64,000 bases of DNA from Mycobacterium celatum (GCF_002101595.1 NZ_LQOM01000046.1:1-64000), one strand, 5' to 3'; shown: positions 40,662 to 51,071, counted from the first letter of the stretch. The notes: generated by a model not told the origin, from the sequence alone. A program made the numbers and translations.

Positions 40662-41681
40662 GTGGCGACCACACCGAGCGGCGGGACTTCCATCGGCTGG
40701 CCAGCGCGACTGGAGAAGGCCCGCTTGCATTTCGTGACCGGCAAGGGGGGCACCGGCAAGTCGACGGTCGCCGCCGCGCTCGCCCTGACTTTGGCGTCCG
40801 GCGGGCGCAAGGTGTTGCTGGTGGAAGTCGAAGGGCGCCAAGGGATTGCGCAGCTTTTCGACGTGCCGCCGCTGCCCTACAAAGAGGTCAAGATCGCGAC
40901 CGCCGAACATGGCGGCCTGGTCAACGCCCTCGCCATCGACATCGAGGCCGCGTTCCTGGAATACCTCGACATGTTCTACAACCTCGGTATCGCCGGCCGG
41001 GCGATGCGGCGCATCGGCGCGATCGAATTCGCCACGACGATCGCGCCGGGCCTGCGTGACGTGTTGCTCACCGGAAAGATCAAGGAGTCGGTGATCCGCG
41101 TCGGCAAGGACCGGCAACCGGTGTACGACGCGGTCGTGGTAGACGCGCCGCCGACCGGTCGCATCGCGCGCTTTTTGGATGTCACCCGGGCGGTGGCCGA
41201 TCTGGCCAAGGGTGGGCCGGTGTATTCGCAAAGCGAGGGCGTGGTGCAGCTGCTGCATTCCGACCAGACCGCCGTCCACCTGGTGACGCTGCTGGAAGCG
41301 CTGCCCATGCAGGAAACCATGGAGGCCATCGACGAACTACAGGAGCTTAATCTGCCGATCGGCAGCGTGATCGTCAACCGCAACATCCCGGCCTACCTGC
41401 AGCCCGACGACCTGGCGAAGGCGGCCGAGGGCGATATCGACGCCGACGCGGTGCGGGCCGGGCTGACCAAAGCCGGGATCACGCTGAACGACGCCGATTT
41501 CGCCGGCCTGCTGACCGAGGCCATCCAGCACGCCACCCGGATCACCGCCCGCGCCGAGACCGCCGAGCAGCTCGACGAGTTGCAAGTGCCGCGGCTGGAG
41601 CTCCCCACGATCGCCGACGGTGTCGACCTCGGCAGTCTCTACGAGCTCTCCGAAGTGCTTGCGCAGCAAGGAGTTCGATGA
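40662..41681 (+). CDS. Get3/ArsA-like ATPase subunit (Rv3679 type)
   Basis: A 339-residue ParA/ArsA-type ATPase with a deviant Walker A ([10 protein letters not shown]), switch I-like [11 protein letters not shown] and [12 protein letters not shown] (switch II). With the following gene it forms the mycobacterial pair related to Get3/arsenical pump ATPases; in M. tuberculosis the two proteins form a complex that affects resistance to nitric oxide and to glycerol-related stress. GTG 40662 is six bases after TAGCAT; TTG 40659 is an equal alternative by length. ATGA coupling to the next gene. Confidence 0.87.
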   Translation: MATTPSGGTSIGWPARLEKARLHFVTGKGGTGKSTVAAALALTLASGGRKVLLVEVEGRQGIAQLFDVPPLPYKEVKIATAEHGGLVNALAIDIEAAFLEYLDMFYNLGIAGRAMRRIGAIEFATTIAPGLRDVLLTGKIKESVIRVGKDRQPVYDAVVVDAPPTGRIARFLDVTRAVADLAKGGPVYSQSEGVVQLLHSDQTAVHLVTLLEALPMQETMEAIDELQELNLPIGSVIVNRNIPAYLQPDDLAKAAEGDIDADAVRAGLTKAGITLNDADFAGLLTEAIQHATRITARAETAEQLDELQVPRLELPTIADGVDLGSLYELSEVLAQQGVR

Positions 41682-42811
41682 GTACCACCCCGCCGAGACT
41701 GGACGTGGCCGCTATCCTGGCGGACAAAACCAATCGGGTGGTGGTGTGCTGCGGCGCCGGCGGCGTCGGCAAGACCACTACCGCCGCCGCGATGGCGTTG
41801 CGCGCGGCCGAGAACGGCCGCACGGTCGTGGTGTTGACCATCGACCCCGCCAAGCGGCTGGCACAAGCATTGGGAATCAACGATCTTGGCAACTCGCCGC
41901 AACGGGTACCGCTGGCTCCCGAAGTGCCCGGCCAGCTCTACGCGATGATGCTCGACATGCGCCGCACTTTCGACGAAATGGTGATCCAGTACTCCGGACC
42001 CGAACGCGCACAAGCGATCCTGGACAACCAGTTCTATCAGACGGTCGCCACCTCGCTGGCCGGCACCCAGGAATACATGGCGATGGAAAAGCTCGGCCAG
42101 TTGCTGAGCCAGGATCGCTGGGATTTGGTAGTGGTGGACACCCCGCCCTCACGCAATGCGCTGGACTTCCTGGACGCGCCGAAACGGTTGGGCAGCTTCA
42201 TGGATAGCCGGCTGTGGCGGCTGCTGCTGGGGCCCGGACGCGGCATCGGCCGATTGGTCACCGGCGCCGTCGGCCTGGCGATGAAGGCGCTGTCGACCGT
42301 CCTGGGCTCCCAAATGCTTTCCGATGCAGCAGGTTTCGTGCAGTCGCTAGATGCCACCTTCGGCGGGTTTCGGGAGAAGGCGGACCGCACCTATGCACTG
42401 CTGAAGCGCCGCGGTACGCAGTTCGTGGTGGTGTCGGCGGCCGAGCCGGATGCACTCCGTGAGGCGTCGTTCTTTGTCGACAGGCTCTCCGAGGAGCGCA
42501 TGCCACTGGCAGGGCTCATCCTGAACCGCACCCATCCGATGCTGTGCTCGTTGCCGGTGGAGCGGGCCATCGACGGCGCCGAGACGCTGGAGAGCGAATC
42601 CGACTCCGGCGACCTGGCCAGGGCGGTCCTGCAGGTTCACGCCGACCGGGCGGCGACATCCAAGCGGGAGATCCGGCTGTTGTCCCGGTTCACCGGGGCC
42701 AATCCGCACGTCGCGATTGTCGGGGTGCCGTCGCTGCCGTTCGATGTCTGTGACCTCGAGGCGCTGCGCGCGATCGCCGACCAGATGACGGCTACTAACG
42801 GCGCGGCGTAA
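41678..42811 (+). CDS. Get3/ArsA-like ATPase subunit (Rv3680 type)
   Basis: A 377-residue partner ATPase with [16 protein letters not shown] (Walker A), [29 protein letters not shown] and an insert with hydrophobic helices ([18 protein letters not shown]) that resembles the Get3 substrate groove. ATG 41678 overlaps the Rv3679-type stop. Whether it moves anions, tail-anchored proteins or neither is not settled; the heterodimer is inferred from the conserved pair. The convergent whiB4 stop follows after four bases. Confidence 0.87.
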   Translation: MSTTPPRLDVAAILADKTNRVVVCCGAGGVGKTTTAAAMALRAAENGRTVVVLTIDPAKRLAQALGINDLGNSPQRVPLAPEVPGQLYAMMLDMRRTFDEMVIQYSGPERAQAILDNQFYQTVATSLAGTQEYMAMEKLGQLLSQDRWDLVVVDTPPSRNALDFLDAPKRLGSFMDSRLWRLLLGPGRGIGRLVTGAVGLAMKALSTVLGSQMLSDAAGFVQSLDATFGGFREKADRTYALLKRRGTQFVVVSAAEPDALREASFFVDRLSEERMPLAGLILNRTHPMLCSLPVERAIDGAETLESESDSGDLARAVLQVHADRAATSKREIRLLSRFTGANPHVAIVGVPSLPFDVCDLEALRAIADQMTATNGAA

Positions 42812-42815
42812 GGGC

Positions 42816-43169
42816 TTAGCCAGCGCTGCGGTGCTTGCGCTGCGCAGCGAAGAACTCCGCCCAGGACTCCACCTCGGGATGCTGCTTGAGCAGTGCGCGT
42901 CGCTGGCGTTCGGTCATGCCGCCCCACACCCCGAACTCGACCCGGTTGTCCAGCGCGTCGGCGCCGCATTCCAGCACCACCGGACAGTGCCGGCAGATCA
43001 CCGCGGCCTTGCGTTGCGCGGCGCCGCGGACGAAGAGCTCGTCGGGGTCGGCCGCCCGGCACAGCGCCTTGGACACCCAGGCGATCCGCGACTCGGAGTC
43101 AGCACGATGAATGGTGTTTCCCGCCGGTGCAGTGCTCGCCCTCCGCGCCGCGGTCCGTGTACCTGACAC
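42816..43169 (-). CDS. whiB4: WhiB4, iron-sulphur redox regulator
   Basis: A 117-residue WhiB protein with the four cluster Cys (ALCRAADPDE, then CRHCPVVLEC) and the GVWGG turn followed by a basic C-terminus (ERQRRALLKQ) that contacts DNA. It holds an oxygen-sensitive 4Fe-4S cluster and in M. tuberculosis controls antioxidant genes and nucleoid condensation. GTG 43169 has AGAGGGGA upstream. Divergent from ponA2. Confidence 0.94.
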   Translation of the reverse strand: MSGTRTAARRASTAPAGNTIHRADSESRIAWVSKALCRAADPDELFVRGAAQRKAAVICRHCPVVLECGADALDNRVEFGVWGGMTERQRRALLKQHPEVESWAEFFAAQRKHRSAG

Positions 43170-43302
43170 CAGCGTCCCCTCTTCGCTCCTACCGCCAGTA
43201 CGACGGCCCCGACTCGCGGTGCAGATCGGCGATGCGATCTACGCCACATCATCCACGTCGGTGTTACCTGTATCTCACTGTGCGTCTAAGTTAGGTGGTC
43301 AG

Positions 43303-43343
43303 GTGCCAATTGCGCAACGGTTTGATAAGCCCTTTTTTGGCAC
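43303..43343. promoter_or_regulatory. inverted repeat in the whiB4-ponA2 divergent region
   Basis: GTGCCAA (43303-43309) and TTGGCAC (43337-43343) form a perfect seven-base inverted repeat, with 27 bases between. A second pair, TGACAGGTC (43376-43384) and GACCTGTGA (43408-43416), matches at eight of nine positions. The 325-base gap 43170-43494 otherwise holds only the two promoters. The sites could be operators; no regulator is recognised. Confidence 0.35.
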
Positions 43344-43482
43344 AACTGTGCCGTCCGATCATGATGGGGACCGCCTGACAGGTCGGAAGAACCACCGAAT
43401 AGGCCCTGACCTGTGACGCTGGGGCAAATATGCTCATCAGCCACTCGAGATGACTCCAGATGACTTCCGTCGCGGCGCCGCT

Positions 43483-43488
43483 AGTCTA
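43483..43488 (+). promoter_or_regulatory. -10 box of ponA2
   Basis: TAGTCT ends six bases before ATG 43495 and predicts a leaderless ponA2 mRNA. Confidence 0.5.
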
Positions 43489-43494
43489 GTAGCC

Positions 43495-45930
43495 ATGCCG
43501 GAGCCGGAGCACCCCCAGACCGCTATTACGGTCGCCAAGCTCGCCGGGTGCTGCCTGCTGGCCAGTGTCATCGTCGCGGCCCTACTGTTTCCTGCCGTCG
43601 GCGGCATCGGGCTGATGTCCAACCGCGCCTCCGAAGTCGTCGCCAACGGGTCGGCTCAGCTACTCGAGGGCGACGTCCCCGCCGTCACCACGATGGTCGA
43701 CGCGAAGGGCAACACGATCGCCTGGCTGTACTCGCAACGCCGCTTCGAGGTGCCCAGCGACAAGATCGCCAACACCATGAAGCTGGCAATCGTCTCGATC
43801 GAGGACAAGCGGTTTGCCGAACACAACGGCGTCGACTGGCAGGGCACGCTGCACGGGCTGGCCGGCTACGCGTCCGGCGACGTCGATACCCGCGGCGGTT
43901 CGACGATCGAGCAGCAGTATGTGAAGAACTATCAACTGCTGGTGATCGCGCAGACCGACGCCGAGAAGCGCGCGGCCGTCGAGACCACGCCGGCGCGCAA
44001 GCTGCGCGAAATCCGGATGGCGCTCACCCTGGACAAGACCTTTTCCAAGCCGGAGATCTTGACGCGTTACCTGAACCTGGTTTCGTTCGGCAATAACGCT
44101 TTTGGTGTCCAGGACGCCGCACAAACCTACTTTGGCGTGAATGCATCCGAGCTGAACTGGCAGCAGGCGGCGCTACTGGCCGGGATGGTGCAGTCGACCA
44201 CCGCGCTCAATCCGTACACCAATCCCGAGGGTGCCCTGGCACGGCGAAACCTGGTGCTGGACACCATGATCGAGAACCTGCCGCAGGAGGCCAACGCGTT
44301 GCGCGCTGCCAAGGCGGAGCCGCTGGGAATTCTGCCTCAGCCCAACGAATTACCGCGCGGCTGCATCGCGGCGGGCGACCGCGCATTCTTCTGCGACTAC
44401 GTGCAGGCGTATCTGGCGCGGGCCGGGATCAGCAAGGAGCAGGTCGCCCGCGGCGGCTACACCATCCGGACCAACCTGGACCCCGACGTGCAGGCTTCGG
44501 TGAAGTCGGCGATCGATGCGTACGCCAGCCCGGACCTCAACGGCATCGCCAGCGTGATGAGCGTGATCCGGCCCGGCAAGGACTCGCACAAGGTGATCGC
44601 GATGGCGAGCAACCGCCGCTACGGCCTGAACACCGATGCGGGCGAGACTATGCGGCCGCAGCCGTTCTCTCTGGTCGGCGACGGCGCGGGGTCGATCTTC
44701 AAGATCTTCACCACCGCCGCCGCGCTGGAGATGGGCATGGGCATCAACATGCAGCTGGAGGTGCCGGGCAGCTTCCAGGCCAAGGGCATGGGCAGCGGCG
44801 GCGCCAAGGGCTGTCCCAAGGAGACGTGGTGCGTGGTCAACGCCGGCAACTACCGCGGGTCGATGAACGTGACAGACGCGCTGGCCACCTCCCCGAACAC
44901 CGCGTTCGCGAAGTTGATCCAGATGGTGGGGGTGCCGCGTGCGGTGGACATGGCGGTCCGGCTCGGGCTGCGTTCCTACGCCGATCCGGGCAGCGCCCGC
45001 GACTACGACGAGAACAGCAACGAGAGCCTGGCCGATTTCATCAAGCGGCAGAACATCGGCTCGTTCACCCTGGGGCCGTTCGAGGTCAACGCGCTGGAGT
45101 TGTCGAACGTCGCGGCGACGCTGGCCTCCGGCGGAAAGTGGTGCCCGCCCAACCCGATCGACAAGCTGATCGACCGCGACGGCAATGAGGTCGCCGTCAG
45201 CACCGAGGCGTGCGAACAGGTGGTGCCGGAGGGCTTGGCGAACACCCTGGCCAACGCGCTGAGCAAAGACTCGCAGCCCGGCGGCACGGCGTCGGGGTCA
45301 GCCGCGGCGGCGGGCTGGACTCTGCCGATGTCCGGCAAGACCGGTACTACCGAGGCGCACCGCTCGTCGGGCTTCGTCGGCTTCACCAACCAGTACGCGG
45401 CCGCCAACTACATCTACGACGACTCCAGCTCGCCGTCGGATCTGTGCTCCTCACCGCTGCGGCGCTGCGGCGACGGCAACCTCTACGGCGGCAACGAGCC
45501 GGCCCGCACCTGGTTCACCGCGATGAAGCCGATCGCGGACAAGTTCGGCGAAGTGAAGCTACCGCCGACCGACCCGCGCTATGTCGACGGCGGCCCCAAT
45601 TCGCGAGTGCCCAGCGTCGTCGGGTTGGACGTCGACGGGGCACGCCAGCGTCTGAAGGAAGCCGGTTTCCAAGTCGCCGATCAACCGACGTCGGTCAACA
45701 GCAGCGCCAGGTACGGGGAAGTGGTCGGAACGACGCCGAACGGCCAGACCATCCCGGGCGCCGTCGTCACCATCCAGATCAGCAACGGCGTCCCGCCGGC
45801 CCCGCCGCCACCGCCGGAAGGTGCGCCGATCGGCTCGCAAGTCATCGAGATTCCCGGGCTGCCGCCGATCACGATCCCGTTGTTGCCGCCGCCGGCGCCG
45901 CCGGGCGAGCCGCCACCGCCGCCGCCCTAG
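43495..45930 (+). CDS. ponA2: PonA2, bifunctional class A penicillin-binding protein
   Basis: An 811-residue protein: one N-terminal membrane helix, a GT51 glycosyltransferase (EDKRFAEHNGVDW, GGSTIEQQYVKNY, RKLREIRMAL), a transpeptidase with SIFK, SPN and KTGTT motifs, a PASTA domain (VPSVVGLDVDGARQRLKEAG) and a Pro-rich tail. It makes and cross-links peptidoglycan outside the membrane; in M. tuberculosis it supports survival in non-growing cells. ATG 43495 matches the known N-terminus (MPEPEHPQTAITVAKLAG); the open frame to 43450 is rejected. Confidence 0.95.
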   Translation: MPEPEHPQTAITVAKLAGCCLLASVIVAALLFPAVGGIGLMSNRASEVVANGSAQLLEGDVPAVTTMVDAKGNTIAWLYSQRRFEVPSDKIANTMKLAIVSIEDKRFAEHNGVDWQGTLHGLAGYASGDVDTRGGSTIEQQYVKNYQLLVIAQTDAEKRAAVETTPARKLREIRMALTLDKTFSKPEILTRYLNLVSFGNNAFGVQDAAQTYFGVNASELNWQQAALLAGMVQSTTALNPYTNPEGALARRNLVLDTMIENLPQEANALRAAKAEPLGILPQPNELPRGCIAAGDRAFFCDYVQAYLARAGISKEQVARGGYTIRTNLDPDVQASVKSAIDAYASPDLNGIASVMSVIRPGKDSHKVIAMASNRRYGLNTDAGETMRPQPFSLVGDGAGSIFKIFTTAAALEMGMGINMQLEVPGSFQAKGMGSGGAKGCPKETWCVVNAGNYRGSMNVTDALATSPNTAFAKLIQMVGVPRAVDMAVRLGLRSYADPGSARDYDENSNESLADFIKRQNIGSFTLGPFEVNALELSNVAATLASGGKWCPPNPIDKLIDRDGNEVAVSTEACEQVVPEGLANTLANALSKDSQPGGTASGSAAAAGWTLPMSGKTGTTEAHRSSGFVGFTNQYAAANYIYDDSSSPSDLCSSPLRRCGDGNLYGGNEPARTWFTAMKPIADKFGEVKLPPTDPRYVDGGPNSRVPSVVGLDVDGARQRLKEAGFQVADQPTSVNSSARYGEVVGTTPNGQTIPGAVVTIQISNGVPPAPPPPPEGAPIGSQVIEIPGLPPITIPLLPPPAPPGEPPPPPP

Positions 45931-45952
45931 TCTCGAGCAGTAGCATGCCTGC

Positions 45953-46909
45953 ATGCCCGCATCCGCAGTTTTGAAAACCACCGGCGCCGTCGCGCTCGGC
46001 TCGGCCGTCGCTGGCATCGGTTATGCCTCGATCATCGAACGCAACGCGTTCGTGGTGCGAGAGCTGACCATGCCGGTGCTGGCGCCGGGCTCGTCGCCGT
46101 TGCGGGTGCTGCACATCAGCGACATCCACATGCGGCCGGGCCAGCGCCGAAAGCAGGCATGGCTGCGGGAACTGGCCGGCTGGGAGCCCGATCTGGTGGT
46201 CAACACCGGCGACAACCTGGCCCACCCGAAGGCGGTGCCCGCGGTGGTGCAGACCCTGGGCGACCTGCTGTCGCTGCCGGGTGTTTTCGTCTTCGGCAGC
46301 AATGACTACTTCGGTCCGCGGCTGAAGAACCCGATGAACTACCTGACCAATCCCGGGCACCGGGTGCACGGCCAGCCACTGCCCTGGCAGGATCTGCGGG
46401 CGGCGTTCACCGAGCGCGGCTGGCTGGATTTGACCCACAACCGTCGTGAGCTCGAGGTGGCCGGTCTGCACATCGCGGCGGCCGGCGTGGACGACCCGCA
46501 CATCGCCCGCGACCGCTACGAGACGATCGCCGGCCCGGCCAGCCCCGCCGCCGATCTGCGGCTGGGGCTGACCCATTCGCCCGAGCCGCGGGTGCTGGAC
46601 CGCTTCGCCGCCGACGGCTACCAGCTGGTGCTGGCCGGCCACACCCACGGCGGTCAGCTGTGCCTGCCGTTCTACGGTGCGCTGGTGACGAATTCGGGCC
46701 TGGATCGTTCGCGGGCCAAGGGCGCCTCGCGCTGGGGTGCCACGATGCGTCTGCATGTTTCGGCGGGGATCGGCACGTCGCCGTTCGCGCCGGTGCGGTT
46801 CTGCTGCCGGCCGGAGGCGACGCTGCTGACGCTGATCGCCGCGCCGACCGGCGGCCGCGACCCGCACCGCAACCGGGGGCGTTCGCAGCCGACGTATTCG
46901 GTGCATTGA
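45953..46909 (+). CDS. calcineurin-like metallophosphoesterase, probably membrane-linked (Rv3683 type)
   Basis: A 318-residue phosphoesterase with the dimetal motif set HISDIHM, NTGDN, GSND, THSPE and AGHTHGGQ. A hydrophobic N-terminal stretch ([20 protein letters not shown]) suggests a signal anchor, as in YkuE-like enzymes. The substrate is unknown. It lies 22 bases after ponA2 in the same direction, and its stop overlaps the next start as TTGA. Confidence 0.85.
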   Translation: MPASAVLKTTGAVALGSAVAGIGYASIIERNAFVVRELTMPVLAPGSSPLRVLHISDIHMRPGQRRKQAWLRELAGWEPDLVVNTGDNLAHPKAVPAVVQTLGDLLSLPGVFVFGSNDYFGPRLKNPMNYLTNPGHRVHGQPLPWQDLRAAFTERGWLDLTHNRRELEVAGLHIAAAGVDDPHIARDRYETIAGPASPAADLRLGLTHSPEPRVLDRFAADGYQLVLAGHTHGGQLCLPFYGALVTNSGLDRSRAKGASRWGATMRLHVSAGIGTSPFAPVRFCCRPEATLLTLIAAPTGGRDPHRNRGRSQPTYSVH

Positions 46910-48002
46910 GCGACGGCGCCCGGGTCGCCGATCGCAGCAGGCCGCGCGGCTGGACGGACAACGCGATTCGGCTGATCGAGGCCGACGCGCGCCGCAGCGC
47001 CGACACTCATCTGCTGCGCTACCCGCTGCCGTCGGCCTGGAGCGCCGACGCCGACGTCGAGCTCTATCTCAAGGACGAGACGACCCACATCACCGGCAGC
47101 CTCAAACACCGGCTGGCCCGCTCGCTGTTCCTCTACGCGCTGTGCAACGGCTGGATCGGCGAGGACACCACCGTGGTGGAGGCGTCGTCGGGGTCGACGG
47201 CGGTGTCGGAAGCGTATTTCGCCGCGCTGCTGGGACTGCCGTTCGTCGCGGTGATGCCGGCATCGACCAGCACGTCCAAGGTCGCATTGATCGAATCACA
47301 AGGCGGGCGTTGCCATTTCGTGCAGCATTCGGGTGACGTGTACGCCGAGGCGGAGCGGGTGGCCCGCGAGACCGGCGGGCATTATCTGGATCAGTTCACC
47401 AACGCCGAGCGAGCCACCGACTGGCGCGGCAACAACAACATCGCCGAGTCGATCTATGTGCAGATGCGCGAGGAGAAACACCCGATCCCGGACTGGATCG
47501 TCGTAGGGGCGGGCACCGGCGGCACCAGCGCGACGATCGGCCGCTACATCCGCTACCGGCGCCACTCCACGCGGTTGTGTGTGGTCGATCCGGAGAACTC
47601 CGCGTTTTTCGCCGCCTACACCGAGCGCCGTGACGACGTCGTCGTCAACGCGTCGTCGCGCATCGAGGGAATCGGGCGGCCACGAGTGGAGCCGTCGTTT
47701 CTGCCCGACGTGGTCGACCGGATGGTCTCGGTTCCCGATGCGGCGTCGATCGCGGCCGCCCGCCACGCCAGCACGGTGCTGGGGCGTCGGGTCGGCGCGT
47801 CGACGGGGACCAATCTATGGGGAGCCTTTGGCCTGATCGCCGAGATGGTTGCAGCGGGTCGGTGGTCACGCTGCTCGCTGACAGCGGCGACCGCTACGCC
47901 GACACCTATTTCTGCGACGAGTGGGTCAAGGCCCACGGGCTGGATCCAGCCCCGTCGGCTGCGGCGCTGGCCGAGTTCGAGCGGTCAGGCAGCTGGGCGT
48001 GA
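46906..48002 (+). pseudogene. PLP-dependent cysteine-synthase-like protein (Rv3684 type), 3' frameshift
   Basis: The frame from TTG 46906 gives a fold-type II PLP enzyme: [16 protein letters not shown] contains the PLP Lys, [12 protein letters not shown] the phosphate-side loop and [16 protein letters not shown] the glycine-rich loop. At about 47850-47865 the conserved C-terminus ([20 protein letters not shown] onward to 48002) continues in another frame, while the original frame runs to 48105 with unrelated, Arg-rich residues. A one-base loss (or gain of two) explains this. The gene is either inactive or the shift is a sequencing error. It is coupled to the phosphoesterase gene by TTGA. Confidence 0.75.
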
Positions 48003-48103
48003 TCCCAGGCTTCCTGCGCTTCGTTGGCCGGAGCGGTCACCAGTAGCCACAGCACACCGAGGACCAAGAGTCCGCCGAACACCACGGCGCCAAGGACCGT
48101 CAT
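47906..48103 (-). CDS. possible small single-helix membrane protein
   Basis: A 65-codon frame begins [20 protein letters not shown], a clean membrane helix, then a short acidic segment ([13 protein letters not shown]). ATG 48103 has GAGAG upstream. The last 32 codons overlap the 3' end of the convergent pseudogene, which lowers confidence. No family is recognised. The rest of the gap to tRNA-Pro (48104-48372) shows nothing clear. Confidence 0.4.
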   Translation of the reverse strand: MTVLGAVVFGGLLVLGVLWLLVTAPANEAQEAWDHAQLPDRSNSASAAADGAGSSPWALTHSSQK

Positions 48104-48372
48104 GATTCTCTCGCTTCCGTTGCCGAATTCGGTGCATATAAACCGTACTGATACCGCCGGCTATTCCGCTGCATAGTGTGAGGCACGTCGCGCGGCCTGC
48201 CGCGGTGTGATCCACGCGGCACCCCGCCGGTTCGCTGTTCGGCTACCCGGCGACGGCGCGCGCAATTCCGCTTTGGCGAGTGGCCGCACTGTCGCGCGGC
48301 GACCCACTGCGCCCGACTCCGCCGCGCTTGCGATCACCGCGGGCCGGTGCGATACGCTGTCGTGGCTTCACG

Positions 48373-48446
<74 letters not shown>

Positions 48447-48457
48447 CATTTTTATGC

Positions 48458-48483
48458 GTCTAACCGGGGCACTCCCTGGGTAA
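48458..48483 (+). promoter_or_regulatory. SigF-like promoter of the TPP-enzyme gene
   Basis: GTCT (48458-48461), 16 bases, GGGTAA (48478-48483). One base from the SigF pattern at -35. A leader of about 35 bases with the site AGGAAGAGG follows. Confidence 0.4.
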
Positions 48484-48525
48484 CCACCTTCCTGTTATCT
48501 GCTCCCGGACAGGAAGAGGTGTGCA

Positions 48526-50319
48526 ATGGCAAGCGCTCTGGTTGCCGACTTCGTGTTGGAACGGCTGCGCGATTGGGAGATCGAGAAGGTTTTCGCCTAC
48601 GCCGGTGACGGCATCAACGGTCTGCTCGCAGCCTGGGGGCGCGCCGACAACAAGCCGAAGTTCGTGCAGGCCCGCCACGAAGAAATGGCCGCGTTCGAGG
48701 CTGTCGGCTATGCGAAGTTCTCGGGCCGGCTCGGAGTGTGCGCCGCGACGTCGGGACCGGGCGCGATCCACCTGCTCAATGGGCTCTACGACGCCAAACT
48801 CGACCGGGTTCCGGTGCTGGCGATCGTCGGGCAGACCAACCGCAGCGCGATGGGCGGCTCTTATCAGCAAGAAGTCGACCTGATGAGCCTCTTCAAGGAC
48901 GTGGCGAGCGAGTACATCCAGATGGTGACGGTGCCCGAGCAGCTGCCCAACGTGCTCGACCGGGCCATCCGCACCGCGCTGACCAGGCGCACGGTGACAG
49001 CCGTCATCATTCCGGCCGACGTGCAGGAGCTCGAATATTCGCCGCCGAGCCACGCATTCAAGATGGTGCCGTCGAGTCTGGGATTCGAGTGGCCCGAGGT
49101 CGGCGCCTCCAAGGAGGGCTTGCAGAAGGCCGCCGAGGTGCTCAACGCCGGCGAACGCGTCGCCATGCTGGTCGGCTGCGGGGCGAAGGGAGCAGTCAAG
49201 GAGGTCACCGAGATCGCGGATCTGCTCGGGGCGGGCGTCGCCAAGCCGCTGCTGGGCAAGGACGTGCTCTCCGACGAGCTGCCCTGGGTGACCGGTTCGA
49301 TCGGGTTGCTCGGCACCCGGCCCAGCTATGAGCTGATGCGTGATTGCGACACGCTGTTCACCGTCGGCTCGAGTTTTCCCTACACACAGTTCCTGCCCGG
49401 GTTCGGCGACGCCCGCGGCGTGCAGATCGACATCGACCCGGCGTTGATCGGCATGCGCTACCCCAACGAGGTGAACTTGGTGGGCGACGCCGCGGCGACG
49501 CTGCGGGAGCTCATACCTCTCATTCAGCGCAAGTCCGACCGGTCCTGGCGGGAGAAGATCGAGAAGAACGTGCAGCGCTGGTGGGAAACCATGGAAATGG
49601 AAGCCAACGTGTCCGCGGATCCGATCAATCCGATGCGGCTGTTCGCGGAGTTGTCACCTAAATTGCCGGACAACGCGATCGTCACCGCCGACTCCGGGTC
49701 GTCGGCGAATTGGTATGCGCGCCAACTGAAATTCCGCGGCAACATGCGCGGTTCGCTGTCGGGCAACCTGGCCACGATGGGTCCGGGCGTGCCCTACGGC
49801 ATCGGCGGCAAGTTCGCCAACCCGGAGCGCCCGGTGATCGCGTTCGCCGGTGACGGTGCCATGCAGATGAACGGGATGGCCGAGCTGATCACGATCGCGC
49901 ACTACTGGAAGGAGTGGGCCGATCCGCGGTTGATCGTCGCGGTTCTGCACAACAACGACCTCAACCAGGTGACGTGGGAGATGCGGGCGATGGCCGGTGC
50001 GCCGAAATTCCCTGAGTCGCAAACGCTTCCGACTGTGGACTACGCCGGTTTCGCGGCCAGTCTCGGTCTGGGCTCGGCGACGCTCACCGATCCGGAGCAG
50101 ATTGGCTCCGCGTGGGATCAGGCGCTGGCCGCCGATCGGCCGACGGTGCTCGATGTGCACTGCGATCCCAACATTCCGCCGGTGCCGCCGCACGCCACGT
50201 TCGACCAGATGAAGGCCGCCGCGACGTCGGTGCTCAAGGGCGACGAGGACGCGTTCGGCATCCTGAAGGAGGGCATCAAAGTCAAGGCGCAGGAGTTCAT
50301 TCCGCGCCGCCGCAAGTAG
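48526..50319 (+). CDS. thiamine-pyrophosphate-dependent enzyme, pyruvate oxidase/PoxB-like
   Basis: A 597-residue three-domain TPP enzyme. The N-terminal Pyr domain has the activating Glu in ARHEEMAAF and ATSGPGAIHLLNG; a central Rossmann domain follows (AMLVGCGAKGAVKEV); the C-terminal PP domain holds the TPP/metal motif FAGDGAMQMNG ending at LHNNDLNQVTWEM. This layout suits pyruvate oxidase or a related 2-oxoacid decarboxylating enzyme; the substrate cannot be fixed. ATG 48526 follows AGGAAGAGG. A SigF-like promoter lies upstream. It is not part of the conserved Rv block. Confidence 0.83.
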   Translation: MASALVADFVLERLRDWEIEKVFAYAGDGINGLLAAWGRADNKPKFVQARHEEMAAFEAVGYAKFSGRLGVCAATSGPGAIHLLNGLYDAKLDRVPVLAIVGQTNRSAMGGSYQQEVDLMSLFKDVASEYIQMVTVPEQLPNVLDRAIRTALTRRTVTAVIIPADVQELEYSPPSHAFKMVPSSLGFEWPEVGASKEGLQKAAEVLNAGERVAMLVGCGAKGAVKEVTEIADLLGAGVAKPLLGKDVLSDELPWVTGSIGLLGTRPSYELMRDCDTLFTVGSSFPYTQFLPGFGDARGVQIDIDPALIGMRYPNEVNLVGDAAATLRELIPLIQRKSDRSWREKIEKNVQRWWETMEMEANVSADPINPMRLFAELSPKLPDNAIVTADSGSSANWYARQLKFRGNMRGSLSGNLATMGPGVPYGIGGKFANPERPVIAFAGDGAMQMNGMAELITIAHYWKEWADPRLIVAVLHNNDLNQVTWEMRAMAGAPKFPESQTLPTVDYAGFAASLGLGSATLTDPEQIGSAWDQALAADRPTVLDVHCDPNIPPVPPHATFDQMKAAATSVLKGDEDAFGILKEGIKVKAQEFIPRRRK

Positions 50320-50331
50320 GAACGCAAACAG

Positions 50332-50880
50332 TTACGAAGCCGGCCCGGGCACGAACGATCCGCGCATCTCCTCCAGCGCCTCGCCGCCGAACACCTCGGT
50401 TGGAAACCGACCCGCGATGAGGTCAGTGAGATAGGCGACCAGTCCGCCGGGGTGGTAGTCGTTCGTCCATCCATCAGCGATGACAACTACCGCCCAGTCG
50501 TTTGGGTTGTCACCGCTCATGTACCAGTAGCCCGTCTCGCCGCCCGGCGCACCACCCCAGCCGTAGTACGGCACCGGATCAACATCCCCGATCACCATCG
50601 GGGCTTTGGATCCGTCCGGGTAGATCCAGCTGTGGTCGTCGTAGGCGTCGCGCAAATCGATCAACGACTGCCGGCAATAGGCCCCGCCTTCGATCAAGTG
50701 GTCGCGGGTCGGTGCCATCACCCCCAGGTAGCCACCAAACGACCCCCCACCGTAGGTACTGATGAATTCCTTGTAATCGTCCGGTAACGCGAATCCCACG
50801 GCGGTCTCGACCGCCCCAAAGTCATAGCGAGGTACCGACTTTGGGGGCGATACAAGACGGGTCAGTTCGTCAAGCGACAT
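50332..50880 (-). CDS. SUKH (SMI1/KNR4)-domain protein
   Basis: A 182-residue soluble protein with the SUKH hallmark: GFALPDDYKEFISTYGGGSFGG near residues 29-50, followed by a beta-rich body with many aromatic residues (YYGWGGAPGGETGYWYM, DWAVVV). SUKH proteins are often immunity proteins against contact-dependent or polymorphic toxins. No toxin gene is adjacent: the next gene over, 190 bases away, is a frameshifted HNH gene that points the other way. Its role here is unknown. Confidence 0.8.
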   Translation of the reverse strand: MSLDELTRLVSPPKSVPRYDFGAVETAVGFALPDDYKEFISTYGGGSFGGYLGVMAPTRDHLIEGGAYCRQSLIDLRDAYDDHSWIYPDGSKAPMVIGDVDPVPYYGWGGAPGGETGYWYMSGDNPNDWAVVVIADGWTNDYHPGGLVAYLTDLIAGRFPTEVFGGEALEEMRGSFVPGPAS

Positions 50881-51071
50881 AACCGGACCCTACGAGATGT
50901 CCCCTGATGATACGAAAACCGGTCATGATGGCCGCCGCGGATCGGTTCCCGAACCCCGCCGACTCGGGTTCAGCTTTAGTCCCACTAACCACTGTAATTG
51001 ACTTGCGCCACTGTGGTTTTGGCTGTGGATTACTGGTGGCGCCTGTCCGGGTTGGCTGATACTATTCGAAC

